From: Thalassomonas actiniarum
GTDB lineage: Bacteria > Pseudomonadota > Gammaproteobacteria > Enterobacterales > Alteromonadaceae
Length of the DNA stretch: 64,000 nucleotides
Assembly (NCBI RefSeq): GCF_000948975.2
Contig: NZ_CP059735.1
Coordinates: forward strand, 1,364,001-1,428,000
Direction of reading: 5' to 3'
Position 1 is the first letter of the stretch. Every line of letters starts with the position of its first letter. The position numbers and the translations under genes are program-made. Of this stretch, positions 54,210 to 63,344 are shown piece by piece. The notes beneath the pieces were generated by a model. That model saw nothing but the letters and a program-made list of their open reading frames with translations. It searched no databases and was not told the DNA's origin.

Positions 54210-56132
54210 ATGGGATGTTGGCATTTGTTCAAACGGTGTAATACATTAACGTTATGTTTCAAATGCTTATATTTATATCTGTTTTTGTTAATATCTTGTG
54301 ATGTTGCGGCTTTTCAGAGTGCGCTCAGCCTGAATTTTTCCCTGGTGGTGGAGCAGGTGGAAACCCTGGAAAAAGACACCCCTGCCCAGGCGCTGGAAAG
54401 GTTAAACAGCGTCGAAGATCAGCTTTCCAAGCTCAGCCTTAATGAAAGGGTGAAATTCTATACCTTACAGTCATCTCTTTATGCCAATTTGGCGGAATTT
54501 CAGCTGAGCCTGAATGCCGCCACTAAAGGTTTAAAGTTGTCCTCTCAGCTAAGCAGCCCGAGTATTCATATTGCCGAGTTATCCTACAGCAAAGGTTTTG
54601 CCACCGAGAGCCTGGGCAACCTGGAACTTGCCTTGCAGGACTATAAAAACGGCCTGGAAGTAGCGCGCTCCCTCGATGATAAAAATATGATCGCCGAAGG
54701 TTTGTCAAACCTGGGGGCCATCTATTATTTAACCGAACGTTATGATCTTTCCATTGTGGTGTTAAACGATGCCCTGATGATAGCCAATAAGCTTGGCAAT
54801 GAAGAATTGCAGGGCGGGATTAATTCCGAGCTGGGCAATTTGTATTCCACTATTGGCCAGAATGATAAATCCATGCAGTTTTTACAGCGTTCCTACCAGC
54901 ATTATAAGAACTCATCGCTGACCTTTTCTGCGGTCTGGGTGTTATCCAATATCGCCACCTCCCATTACAATAATGAAGAATATGCCAGCGCCATTCGTAT
55001 CTACAACAAGGTGATTGCCGAAGCCGGTGATGTTGTTAATAACCCGTTTTTTTATGGTGTTTATACCGGCTTAGCCTTGTCATACATCTATAAGGAAGAG
55101 AAAGAGCCGGAAGTGGCCTACCGCTACTTTAAGATGGCAGAGCAATATGTCGACTATAACGGCAATAAAGATATGCCGGTGACTTACCTGCTCGATAAGG
55201 CGATTATTTTTAAAAACCTGCAACGTTATGACGAAGCGCTGGAATCGATTTTTTCGGCTGAGAAACTGATGTCGGAACAGGAGCAGCCCAGGGACAATAA
55301 CTATTATCTGATGATCCGGTTAAAGGCGGATATTTATTATGTGCTCGGGCAATATGAAAAAGCCTATCGCTTTAAATCCGAATCGGTTGACTACCGGGTT
55401 GAAAAGCTTAATGCCGCCGATATTGAAGCGGTTGAAGAATTACGTTTGCGTTATGAAAGCAAACAGGCGGATCTGCATAAAAAAATTCTTGAGCAAAAAC
55501 GTTCCCTGAATAATGCCGAGTTAGCCGAAGCCAATAAGCAGGCAAAAGCACAGCAGTTTTATTTGATGATGAGTGGCGTGGTTGCATTGATTTTTGTCTG
55601 GCTGTTATCAACTTTAGTGCGCGGACAGAAAAAGCTGCGCCGGGTGACCCATCTCGATGACCTGACCGGCTTGGTGAACCGTCACCGACTATTGAAGCAG
55701 GGACAGCGTTATTTTTCCCGGGCAAAACAGCAGCATGCTCCCCTGGTTGCCCTGATGATAGACATAGACAATTTTAAAGAAATCAATGATCAGCTGGGAC
55801 ACCAGATCGGCGATGAAATCTTAAAGAAAATCGCCATGCTGGGGAAAAAATTACTGAAACGCATCGATATTTTTGGCCGCTTTAGCGCAGAAGAATTTAT
55901 TATTTTCTTACCCGAAAGCGATAAAAAGCAAGCCATGAATATTGCGGTGGAATTAAAAGAAAAAATTGAACGTTACCAGTGGCAACTCTCTTCCGAGGAT
56001 AATGTTTCTATCAGCATAGGTTTTGCCAGCTTTGATGAAAAGCAGCATTTGGATCTGGAGTCGCTGATCAAGAATGCGGAGAAAATGCTTTACCGGGCAA
56101 AAAACCAGGGGGGTAACTGTATATGTGGTTGA
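54210..56132 (+). CDS. TPR sensor protein with degenerate GGDEF domain
   Basis: 640 residues. A hydrophobic N-terminal segment (about 14-36) acts as signal or anchor; a helical TPR array spans about 50-400 (LGNLELALQDYKNGLEVARSL, GLSNLGAIYYLTERYDLSIVVLNDAL), a coiled coil follows, a TM helix about 450-470, then a GGDEF-fold domain from about 485 (HLDDLTGLVNRHRLL). The signature reads RFSAEEF instead of RYGGDEF: both glycines are lost, and the I-site reads KRID. Catalysis is therefore doubtful; a binding or regulatory role is more likely. It overlaps the next GGDEF gene by 10 nt. Confidence 0.88.
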   Translation: MGCWHLFKRCNTLTLCFKCLYLYLFLLISCDVAAFQSALSLNFSLVVEQVETLEKDTPAQALERLNSVEDQLSKLSLNERVKFYTLQSSLYANLAEFQLSLNAATKGLKLSSQLSSPSIHIAELSYSKGFATESLGNLELALQDYKNGLEVARSLDDKNMIAEGLSNLGAIYYLTERYDLSIVVLNDALMIANKLGNEELQGGINSELGNLYSTIGQNDKSMQFLQRSYQHYKNSSLTFSAVWVLSNIATSHYNNEEYASAIRIYNKVIAEAGDVVNNPFFYGVYTGLALSYIYKEEKEPEVAYRYFKMAEQYVDYNGNKDMPVTYLLDKAIIFKNLQRYDEALESIFSAEKLMSEQEQPRDNNYYLMIRLKADIYYVLGQYEKAYRFKSESVDYRVEKLNAADIEAVEELRLRYESKQADLHKKILEQKRSLNNAELAEANKQAKAQQFYLMMSGVVALIFVWLLSTLVRGQKKLRRVTHLDDLTGLVNRHRLLKQGQRYFSRAKQQHAPLVALMIDIDNFKEINDQLGHQIGDEILKKIAMLGKKLLKRIDIFGRFSAEEFIIFLPESDKKQAMNIAVELKEKIERYQWQLSSEDNVSISIGFASFDEKQHLDLESLIKNAEKMLYRAKNQGGNCICG

Positions 56133-57373
56133 TCCCTGGAAAACCACCCCGCTCGTTTTTCTGTCTTGTGGCGCTTTTTATCGGCTGTTTTATCCCTGTG
56201 CTTGCCCAGGAAAAGATCAAGGGAGCCGAGCAGAGCCGAAAAGTCTCTTCAATTGTCAAAGATAAGCAAAATACCAGCGTTAATGCGAAAATTCTCGCCT
56301 TGTTCGAACTGGCGCAAACATCCCCGCAAGCGCTAGAGGCGCAGCTGGAAAAGCTTAATGACAACCTTGCTTTATATAACAGCGCCGAAAGTTATCTGCT
56401 GTTACTGGTTAAAGCCAAGCTATTGCTTGCAAGCGGCAAAATAGATTCGGCGTTTTCTGTGCTGGAATCGGCAAAAAAACTGACCACAGATTTGCCCGAG
56501 CATGTGTTAAACCAGCCGAAATTTTTACAGTATCATTTATTGATGGCGGATAGCTATGCCGTTAAAAAACAGTTTGATTTGGCTTTTGCGGAAAAGAAAG
56601 AATACCTCAAGCGTTATGAGGCTTATTCGGATAAAAAAAATGCCGATACCGTCAGCATGCTGAATAAAAAGTATGAAACTGACCGTAAGCTTAAAGAAAA
56701 TGAATTAATCAATAACCAAAATATTTTAAAGCAGTTTCAGATCCGCGATGCGGAAAACCAGAAAAATGCCCAGCAGAAGAACTTCATTTTGCTGATTGTG
56801 ACCACTTTGGTGTTTTTTGTTTTATCTTTGCGGCAGTTCAAAGTGCGGCGGGTACTGCAGAAAATGGCGCAAACCGACAGTTTAACCAAGCTGCTTAACC
56901 GTAAGGCGTTATTTGCCCAGGGGCAGTTGCAGACCTCAAAAGCGGTGGAAGAGCAAAGCGAGTTTAGCGCCATAGTGCTTGATATTGACTTTTTCAAAAG
57001 AATCAATGACGACTACAGCCATGATATTGCCGATAAAGTGCTGCAGCAGGTAGCTAAACTGGGCAATGAAACCATGCGTTCAAGAGATATCTTTGCCCGC
57101 ATCGGCGGTGAGGAATTTGCCGCTATTTTACCGGAAGCCAACCTCGATGAAGCCAAGGCGATAGCCGAGCGCCTGCGAGAGAAAATTTTTGAGTATAACT
57201 TCAGTCATTTGGGAATCGAATGCCCGGTCAGTGCCAGCTTCGGCGTTGCCAGTTTGCACCAGGTGATCCCCCAGTTTGAACTCTTGTTGCATGCTGCCGA
57301 CAAGGCCATGTCGGTGGCAAAGAAAAAAGGCTGCAACCAGGTGGTGAGCTTTTCTCCGCATCAGCAAATGTAA
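56123..57373 (+). CDS. Membrane diguanylate cyclase (GGEEF intact)
   Basis: 416 residues. Signal or anchor about 8-30 (SFFCLVALFIGCFIPVLAQ), a periplasmic helical sensor part (about 30-205), TM helix about 215-235, then a GGDEF domain (QTDSLTKLLNRKALF...). The active site ARIGGEEFAAILPEAN is intact, preceded by the I-site RSRD five residues before the GG. Expected to make c-di-GMP from two GTP. It overlaps the degenerate GGDEF gene, so the two proteins are made together and may work together. Confidence 0.9.
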   Translation: MWLIPGKPPRSFFCLVALFIGCFIPVLAQEKIKGAEQSRKVSSIVKDKQNTSVNAKILALFELAQTSPQALEAQLEKLNDNLALYNSAESYLLLLVKAKLLLASGKIDSAFSVLESAKKLTTDLPEHVLNQPKFLQYHLLMADSYAVKKQFDLAFAEKKEYLKRYEAYSDKKNADTVSMLNKKYETDRKLKENELINNQNILKQFQIRDAENQKNAQQKNFILLIVTTLVFFVLSLRQFKVRRVLQKMAQTDSLTKLLNRKALFAQGQLQTSKAVEEQSEFSAIVLDIDFFKRINDDYSHDIADKVLQQVAKLGNETMRSRDIFARIGGEEFAAILPEANLDEAKAIAERLREKIFEYNFSHLGIECPVSASFGVASLHQVIPQFELLLHAADKAMSVAKKKGCNQVVSFSPHQQM

Positions 57374-57628
57374 CCGCTGTTTTTCCTTGAAATATCAGTT
57401 GATTTGCTGTTCAAACATCATTTTTATATGATAGTTGTAAGCTTGGATAGCGAAAATAAATACTTTCAATTGACTTAGCTGTTTTTTCCAGCGCGATATC
57501 CGTATAATAGCGCTATTGCTGCCGGCCCGGGAACCTTTGTTCGGCCTTATCTGTACCGCGCTGGCGAGCAAAATAATAATTAAGTAGTAACAGCAATATG
57601 CTGCATTGCCCATTAGGAAAATCATTTC

Positions 57629-59917
57629 ATGTCTGATGCACTCGAATATAGCCTTGAAGGCGTAGAGCAAGTCCCTTTACGGCGTTTTACCGAAGAAGCT
57701 TATCTCAATTATTCCATGTATGTCATCATGGACCGGGCCTTACCCCATATCGGTGACGGTCTGAAACCGGTGCAAAGGCGTATTGTTTATGCCATGTCTG
57801 AGCTTGGACTATCGGCGGTTGCCAAATATAAAAAATCTGCCCGTACCGTCGGGGATGTTTTGGGTAAATTCCACCCCCACGGCGACTCTGCCTGTTATGA
57901 AGCCATGGTGTTGATGGCGCAGCCGTTTTCCTACCGCTATCCCCTGGTTGACGGCCAGGGTAACTGGGGGGCACCGGATGATCCCAAATCCTTTGCCGCG
58001 ATGCGCTATACCGAAGCAAGGTTATCCCGCTTCAGTGAGTTGCTGTTATCGGAATTAGGGCAGGGTACGGTAGACTGGATCCCTAACTTTGACGGCACCA
58101 TGAAAGAGCCGAAAACCTTACCTGCCCGCTTACCCCATATTTTACTGAACGGTATTACCGGTATTGCCGTGGGCATGGCCACAGATATTCCTCCCCATAA
58201 TGTCCGGGAGGTTGCCAATGCCTGTGTGCACTTAATTGAGCAACCTAAGGCTGAAGTGGCGGATTTGCTCGAGCATATCCAGGGGCCGGATTACCCTACC
58301 GATGCCGAGATCATTACCCCGAAAGCGGAAATTGAAAAAATCTATCAAACCGGCCGCGGCAGCATCAAGATGCGCGCTGTCTATGAGATTGAGCAGGGAG
58401 ACATAGTGATCACCGCACTGCCGCACCAGGCTTCCGGCGGTAAGGTGCTGGAGCAGATAGCGGCCCAGATGCAGGCGAAAAAACTGCCTATGGTGGTTGA
58501 TTTGCGTGATGAGTCGGATCATGAAAACCCCACCCGTTTGGTGATAGTGCCGCGCTCGAACCGGGTGGATACCGAACAGCTGATGCAGCATTTATTTGCC
58601 ACCACAGATCTGGAGAAAAACTACCGGGCAAACCTGAATATGATCGGCCTGGATAACCGTCCTGCGGTGAAAAATTTACGGGATATCCTGGCGGAGTGGC
58701 TGGAGTTTCGCCGTGAAACCATACGCCGCCGTCTGCAGTATCGCCTGGATAAGGTACTGGCGCGCTTGCATATTCTTGAAGGCTTGCTGATTGCCTACCT
58801 TAATATCGATGAAGTGATCGAAATCATACGTAATTATGATGAGCCCAAAGCCGAGTTGATTGCCCGTTTTGGCCTGTCTGAACGCCAGGCCGAATCTATC
58901 CTGGAAATTAAGTTACGTCAGCTGGCCAAGCTGGAAGAAATTAAGATCCGCGCCGAGCAGGACGAGCTGAATAAAGAGCGGGATTATCTGGAAAAAGTGC
59001 TGAACTCCAAGGCGCGCATGAATACCTTAATGAAAAAGGAATTGATGGAAGCGGCGGAAAAATACGGCGATGAACGCCGCTCGCAAATTATTGTCCGGGG
59101 TGAAGCCAAGGCATTATCGGAAAAAGATCTGGTGCCAAGCGAACCTGTGACCGTAGTGATTTCTGACAAGGGCTGGGCGCGTTGTGCCAAGGGACATGAT
59201 ATAGATCCTAAAGCGTTAAACTATAAAGCCGGTGACGAGTATTTATGCTCTGCCAGGGGGCGAAGTAACTCTCCGGTAGTGGTGATAGATTCCTCCGGCC
59301 GGGCTTATGCTACCGATGCCCATACCTTGCCTACCGCCAGGAGCCAGGGGGAGCCGCTGACCGGCCGCTTTAACCTGGCCGCCGGGGAAACCTTTACCCA
59401 GGCGGTAATGGCGGAAGATGAGCATCAGTTCCTGCTCAGCAGTGATGCCGGTTATGGCTTTATCGGCAGTTTTGCCGATATGGTCAGCCGTAATAAAAAC
59501 GGTAAAGCCTTATTAAGCCTGCCTGCGGGGGCTAAAGTGATGCCGCCAAGGGCGATAACCAGGATTGACAGCCAGTTGTGTTTATCTGTTACCAACGAAG
59601 GGCGTATGCTGGTGTTTCCGTTGAAAGATTTGCCTGTACTCAGTAAAGGTAAGGGCAATAAGATCATTAATATTCCATCGGCCCGGGTTAAGTCCCGTGA
59701 TGAATATGTCACGCTTATTCATGTGATCACTCCCGAGAGTTCCGTTACCCTGCATGCGGGTAAAAGAAAGCTGACTCTTAAACCCGGTGATATCGAACAT
59801 TACCGTGGTGAGCGCGGACGACGCGGTAATAAGTTACCCCGCGGTTTGCAGCGTGTGGACAGGGTTGAGGTGGAAATGCTCGAACCCTTAGAGGAAGAGC
59901 AGGAAAGTCAGGAATAA
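57629..59917 (+). CDS. parC: DNA topoisomerase IV subunit A
   Basis: 762 residues. Catalytic Tyr127 in [10 protein letters not shown]. The quinolone-determining region is wild-type: [13 protein letters not shown] with Ser87 and Glu91 equivalent to E. coli Ser80 and Glu84. [28 protein letters not shown] and the C-terminal beta-pinwheel repeats are present. Forms topoisomerase IV with ParE. A TATAAT at 57503-57508 may be its -10 box, but no good -35 is visible. It ends at a terminator 24 nt downstream. Confidence 0.97.
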   Translation: MSDALEYSLEGVEQVPLRRFTEEAYLNYSMYVIMDRALPHIGDGLKPVQRRIVYAMSELGLSAVAKYKKSARTVGDVLGKFHPHGDSACYEAMVLMAQPFSYRYPLVDGQGNWGAPDDPKSFAAMRYTEARLSRFSELLLSELGQGTVDWIPNFDGTMKEPKTLPARLPHILLNGITGIAVGMATDIPPHNVREVANACVHLIEQPKAEVADLLEHIQGPDYPTDAEIITPKAEIEKIYQTGRGSIKMRAVYEIEQGDIVITALPHQASGGKVLEQIAAQMQAKKLPMVVDLRDESDHENPTRLVIVPRSNRVDTEQLMQHLFATTDLEKNYRANLNMIGLDNRPAVKNLRDILAEWLEFRRETIRRRLQYRLDKVLARLHILEGLLIAYLNIDEVIEIIRNYDEPKAELIARFGLSERQAESILEIKLRQLAKLEEIKIRAEQDELNKERDYLEKVLNSKARMNTLMKKELMEAAEKYGDERRSQIIVRGEAKALSEKDLVPSEPVTVVISDKGWARCAKGHDIDPKALNYKAGDEYLCSARGRSNSPVVVIDSSGRAYATDAHTLPTARSQGEPLTGRFNLAAGETFTQAVMAEDEHQFLLSSDAGYGFIGSFADMVSRNKNGKALLSLPAGAKVMPPRAITRIDSQLCLSVTNEGRMLVFPLKDLPVLSKGKGNKIINIPSARVKSRDEYVTLIHVITPESSVTLHAGKRKLTLKPGDIEHYRGERGRRGNKLPRGLQRVDRVEVEMLEPLEEEQESQE

Positions 59918-59940
59918 CACCTGCTTTAACTTTTAAATAA

Positions 59941-59968
59941 AAACCAGCGCATCTGCCGCTGGTTTTTT
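59941..59968 (+). terminator. Terminator after parC
   Basis: AAACCAGCG (59941-59949) / CGCTGGTTT (59957-59965), 7-nt loop, T run. Confidence 0.85.
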
Positions 59969-60190
59969 ATATCCATGGAAGGATAGTATGACGCGCTTTT
60001 CATTAGTAAAGATGGATGTGTTGAGAGCGGCTATATCCATGGAAGGATAGTATGACGCGCTTTTCATTAGTAAAGATGGATGTGTTAAGAGCGGCTATAT
60101 CCAGGGAAATATGGTCAGCTTATATGTTCCTGACATAAGCTAACTACCTGCGGTCCATGCAGGCAATGACGCGCTTTTCATTAGTAAAGA
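59968..60190. repeat. 64-bp tandem repeat plus a third partial copy
   Basis: Units 59968-60031 and 60032-60095 differ at one base. A third starts at 60096, diverges, and its middle part (ATGACGCGCTTTTCATTAG and on) returns at 60166-60190. Each unit holds ATGGATGTG. No ORF in the region, which fills the whole parC-lacI interval. Confidence 0.9.
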
Positions 60191-60223
60191 CAGATGTGAA
60201 AAAACGGCAAGCTTACTTATCCC

Positions 60224-61246
60224 CTAACTGCCGCAAGACTTTCTCACGATTAAACTTGTTGGCATTAAGGTGGTGTCGACAGCTTCTTCGTTAATCAGTT
60301 TCAACAGCTTTTCTACCAGCAACTCCCCGGCAAGCTTAGTATTCTGTCTTGCCGTGGTCAGGGGAGGAAAGGTAAAGCTGGCAATGGGAATATCGTCAAA
60401 ACCGACCACCGCAACATCATCGGGGATATTAACTTTTTGCTCCTGCAAGGCCCGCATTGCGCCTATGGCAATAAGATCGCTGGCTCCGAAAATAGCATCG
60501 AAGGGTAAATCGCTGTCTAGCAATTTTCTGGCGGCGTCATAACCGGACTCTTCTGTGCTGATGGCGTCAAACTGGTACGCCTGGTCAACCTTGAGGTTAT
60601 TATCCGTTAATGCCTTACAGTGTCCTAAATAGCGGTCTAAAAATTCGGGGGAGTGGCTGGAAGCGCCGCCTAAAAAGGCAAATTGTTTGCGGCCGTTTTT
60701 TAATACATGTTCGGTGAGCTGGTAGCCGCCGTGAAAGTTATCACAACCGACCGATACTATCGGCAAACCTTTGGCTTCGGCGCCCCAGCGGACAAAGCGG
60801 GTATTTTGCTCGATTAACTGCTGCAGTTTTTGTTCATAATCGACAAAGTCGCCATAGCCGAGCAAAATAATGCCGTCGGCCTTATTGGTATCTTCAAAGT
60901 CGGCATGCCAGTCATTATTCATTTGCTGGAAAGAAACCAGTAAGTCATAGCCTTTATCCGAGCAGGCGCGGGTAATGCTGCCTAACATGGACAGGAAAAA
61001 GGGGTTGATCATGGAGTCGTCGCTGGTGGGATCTTCAAACAGCAGCAGGGCAATGGTGGCGCTTTGCTGGGTACGCAGGTTGCTGGCGTTTTTATCTACC
61101 TTGTAATTTAATTCCCTGGCAATGGCCTGGACTTTTAGCCGGGTTTCTTCATTTACTAAAGGACTGTTCCTTAGGGCTCTTGATACCGTGGACTGGGAAA
61201 CACCGGCCCTGTAGGCAATGTCAAAGGAGGTCGCTTTTGATTTCAC
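60224..61246 (-). CDS. LacI-family transcriptional regulator
   Basis: 340 residues, GTG start. N-terminal helix-turn-helix (SFDIAYRAGVSQSTVSRALRNSPLVNEETRLKVQAIARELNYKVDKNAS) and the hinge Leu region, then a periplasmic-binding-like effector domain (about 60-335) with FDAIFGASDLIAIGAMRALQEQKVNIPDDVAVVGFDDIP. Effectors are usually sugars or nucleosides. The neighbours give no clear target; a sugar gene such as the GH13 glucosidase 48 kb away is possible but unproven. It may autoregulate or control the divergent binding-protein gene. Confidence 0.92.
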   Translation of the reverse strand: MKSKATSFDIAYRAGVSQSTVSRALRNSPLVNEETRLKVQAIARELNYKVDKNASNLRTQQSATIALLLFEDPTSDDSMINPFFLSMLGSITRACSDKGYDLLVSFQQMNNDWHADFEDTNKADGIILLGYGDFVDYEQKLQQLIEQNTRFVRWGAEAKGLPIVSVGCDNFHGGYQLTEHVLKNGRKQFAFLGGASSHSPEFLDRYLGHCKALTDNNLKVDQAYQFDAISTEESGYDAARKLLDSDLPFDAIFGASDLIAIGAMRALQEQKVNIPDDVAVVGFDDIPIASFTFPPLTTARQNTKLAGELLVEKLLKLINEEAVDTTLMPTSLIVRKSCGS

Positions 61247-61416
61247 TACTTATATCCGTCACTAAAAGTTAATTTTATCCGAGAGCTTAGCTTAATATCA
61301 ATTTAACTTAAAGCATTAGCGCCCGGGCAGGCTCTTTTCCAGTTAATATTGCTCAAACTGGTGTTCGTCCTGATTTACGACCAAACTGAAATAAGTGATG
61401 CTGCCATATTTTTGCT

Positions 61417-62391
61417 ATGAAACCTCTGCTGCTGTTATTTCTGCTTAGTTTATTTATGCCCGGTTTACACCCGGTCATGGCTGCGCCTGAAGATAAAGGC
61501 GCCCTTCCTGTGGTGATCGCCCTTAACAACTGGACCAGTCAGCGGGTATTGTCACACGTGATTGGCTCCGTGATAGAAAAACAGGGAATCGATATCCGCT
61601 ATCAGGAGGTTTCCGTTGCGGATCAGTGGGGAGCATTAAGCCAGAATATCATAGATTTGCAGCTGGAAGTTTGGCAGGAAACCATGTCAGAAGAGTTCGC
61701 ATCCTTTGTTAACCGGGGTTTAATCCTGGACTTGGGGCCGCATCAGGCACAAGGTCGGGAAGAGTGGTGGTACCCGGATTATGTCGAAAAATTGTGTCCG
61801 GGTCTGCCGGGCTGGCAGGCATTGCGGGATTGTTTTCCCCTTTTTAGCCATCAGGACTCACAAGGTAAAGGGGTGCTGTATGCCGGTCCCTGGGACAGGT
61901 ATATAGGTCCGAGAATTCGGGCGCTTAAGCTTAATTTTATCATCAAGAGATTTGATAATGACCATGCCATATGGCGCATGTTAAGAGGAGCGATGAAACA
62001 GCAACGTCCTATTGTTATATATAACTGGACACCGAATTGGACCGACAGTCGCCTAAGCGGTAAATTTATCGATTTCCCCCCCTTTCATCGTGACTGCCAC
62101 ACCGAGGAAAGCTGGGGCAGGAACCCTGGTATGTTGATGGATTGTGGTGCTCCGGCGGCTGGCTGGATTAAAAAAGTGGCTTCGAGGCGGTTAAAACAGT
62201 TTTATCCTTGCCTTTACCAGGCCTTAGGTGGGGTGAACTTTACGACTGAAATGATATCGGATGCTTCGGCCCTGGTTGTTGTTGATAAGTTGTCTGAACA
62301 TGAGGCGGCCAACAGGTGGAGGACTTTATATGCCAGGCAATGGCAAACCTGGTTTGATTTAGCTTGCTTTAAGGAGAAACAGGGCTTGTAA
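61417..62391 (+). CDS. Glycine-betaine-type (OpuAC/ProX) substrate-binding protein, orphan
   Basis: 324 residues. Signal peptide about 1-22 (ends VMAA). The domain pattern (VVIALNNWTSQRVLSHVIGSVIEKQGIDIRYQEV, DLQLEVWQETMSEEF, IYNWTPNWT) fits ABC substrate-binding proteins of the OpuAC family that carry quaternary amines, with Trp residues for the cation site. No permease or ATPase gene is adjacent, so it is either an orphan binding protein for a remote transporter or a sensor-like protein. It is divergent from the LacI gene. Confidence 0.85.
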   Translation: MKPLLLLFLLSLFMPGLHPVMAAPEDKGALPVVIALNNWTSQRVLSHVIGSVIEKQGIDIRYQEVSVADQWGALSQNIIDLQLEVWQETMSEEFASFVNRGLILDLGPHQAQGREEWWYPDYVEKLCPGLPGWQALRDCFPLFSHQDSQGKGVLYAGPWDRYIGPRIRALKLNFIIKRFDNDHAIWRMLRGAMKQQRPIVIYNWTPNWTDSRLSGKFIDFPPFHRDCHTEESWGRNPGMLMDCGAPAAGWIKKVASRRLKQFYPCLYQALGGVNFTTEMISDASALVVVDKLSEHEAANRWRTLYARQWQTWFDLACFKEKQGL

Positions 62392-62392
62392 A

Positions 62393-62427
62393 AACAACAA
62401 AGGGCTGATCATCAGCCCTTTGTTGTT
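62393..62427. terminator. Bidirectional terminator
   Basis: 16-bp perfect stem AACAACAAAGGGCTGA (62393-62408) and its complement (62412-62427), 3-nt centre. It lies between the convergent binding-protein and YebC-family genes. Confidence 0.75.
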
Positions 62428-62446
62428 AATATGCCTTAGCTAATGT

Positions 62447-63169
62447 TTATTCGGCAATTTCCGCATTGTGATAAACTTCCTGGACGTCTTCACAGTCTTC
62501 AAGCATATTCATGAATTTTTCGAACATTTCAACGTCATCACCGGCAATCTCTGTATAGGTTTGCGGTACAAAGGTGATTTCTTCTACGTCAAGTTCGAAT
62601 TCCGGCATATCATTGGCGAAAGCGGTCTTGATCTTGAAAAACTCGGTATGCGGCGCGTAAACGGTAATAATGCCGTCTTCTAATTCAACGTCGGTGACAT
62701 CGATATCTGCCATCATCAGGTTTTCTAATACCGCCTCATCGTCATCCCCTTTAAAAGAGAATACCGCCTGGTGGTCAAACATATGAGAAACTGTGCCCGA
62801 TGAACCGATTTTTGAATGGGTTTTGGTAAAACACTGGCGTACATCTTTAATGGTACGGTTGCCGTTGTCGGTTAAGCAATCGATGATCACCATACAGTTA
62901 CCCGGGCCGAAACCTTCGTAGCGCGCCGGAACATAATCTTCGCCGCCGGTACCTTTGGCTTTTTCAATGGCTTTTTCGATAACGTGGGCAGGCACTTGAG
63001 CTTTTTTCGCTTTTTCAATGGTGCTGCGCAGGGCTAAGTTGCCATCGGGATCGGTACCGCCATTTTTGGCGATCACATAAATCTCTTTTCCGAATTTTGA
63101 ATAAACTTTGGTTTTCTGGCCTGCCGTTTTGGCCATGGATAATTTACGGTTTTGGTAAGCTCTGCCCAT
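62447..63169 (-). CDS. YebC/PmpR-family protein (YeeN type)
   Basis: 240 residues. It starts [44 protein letters not shown], the YeeN-branch variant rather than the MAGHSKW start of Yeb[36 protein letters not shown] is the conserved core, and the C-terminal half is acidic. Family members were described as transcription regulators and, more recently, as ribosome-associated factors that relieve stalling at proline runs. Single gene with its own terminator. Confidence 0.93.
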   Translation of the reverse strand: MGRAYQNRKLSMAKTAGQKTKVYSKFGKEIYVIAKNGGTDPDGNLALRSTIEKAKKAQVPAHVIEKAIEKAKGTGGEDYVPARYEGFGPGNCMVIIDCLTDNGNRTIKDVRQCFTKTHSKIGSSGTVSHMFDHQAVFSFKGDDDEAVLENLMMADIDVTDVELEDGIITVYAPHTEFFKIKTAFANDMPEFELDVEEITFVPQTYTEIAGDDVEMFEKFMNMLEDCEDVQEVYHNAEIAE

Positions 63170-63344
63170 CTGAAATGCTTCTCATGCTAATGATAACCAG
63201 GGATCAATTCGTTATTGGGAATTGTTAATCACTTGGTATGGAAAATTTAATTGCTTAGGATTTTAACAGCCTCCGGCGGTTATTTTCCAGTGCCTGGCGG
63301 CAGTTTGCGTGATTTTTCTTTGATATCAGTTAAGCCGGGGCAAA

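Noticed and set aside
57469-57508. TTGACT and TATAAT upstream of parC taken as a promoter
   Set aside because: The gap between them is 28 nt, too long for a sigma-70 promoter; only the -10-like element was noted.
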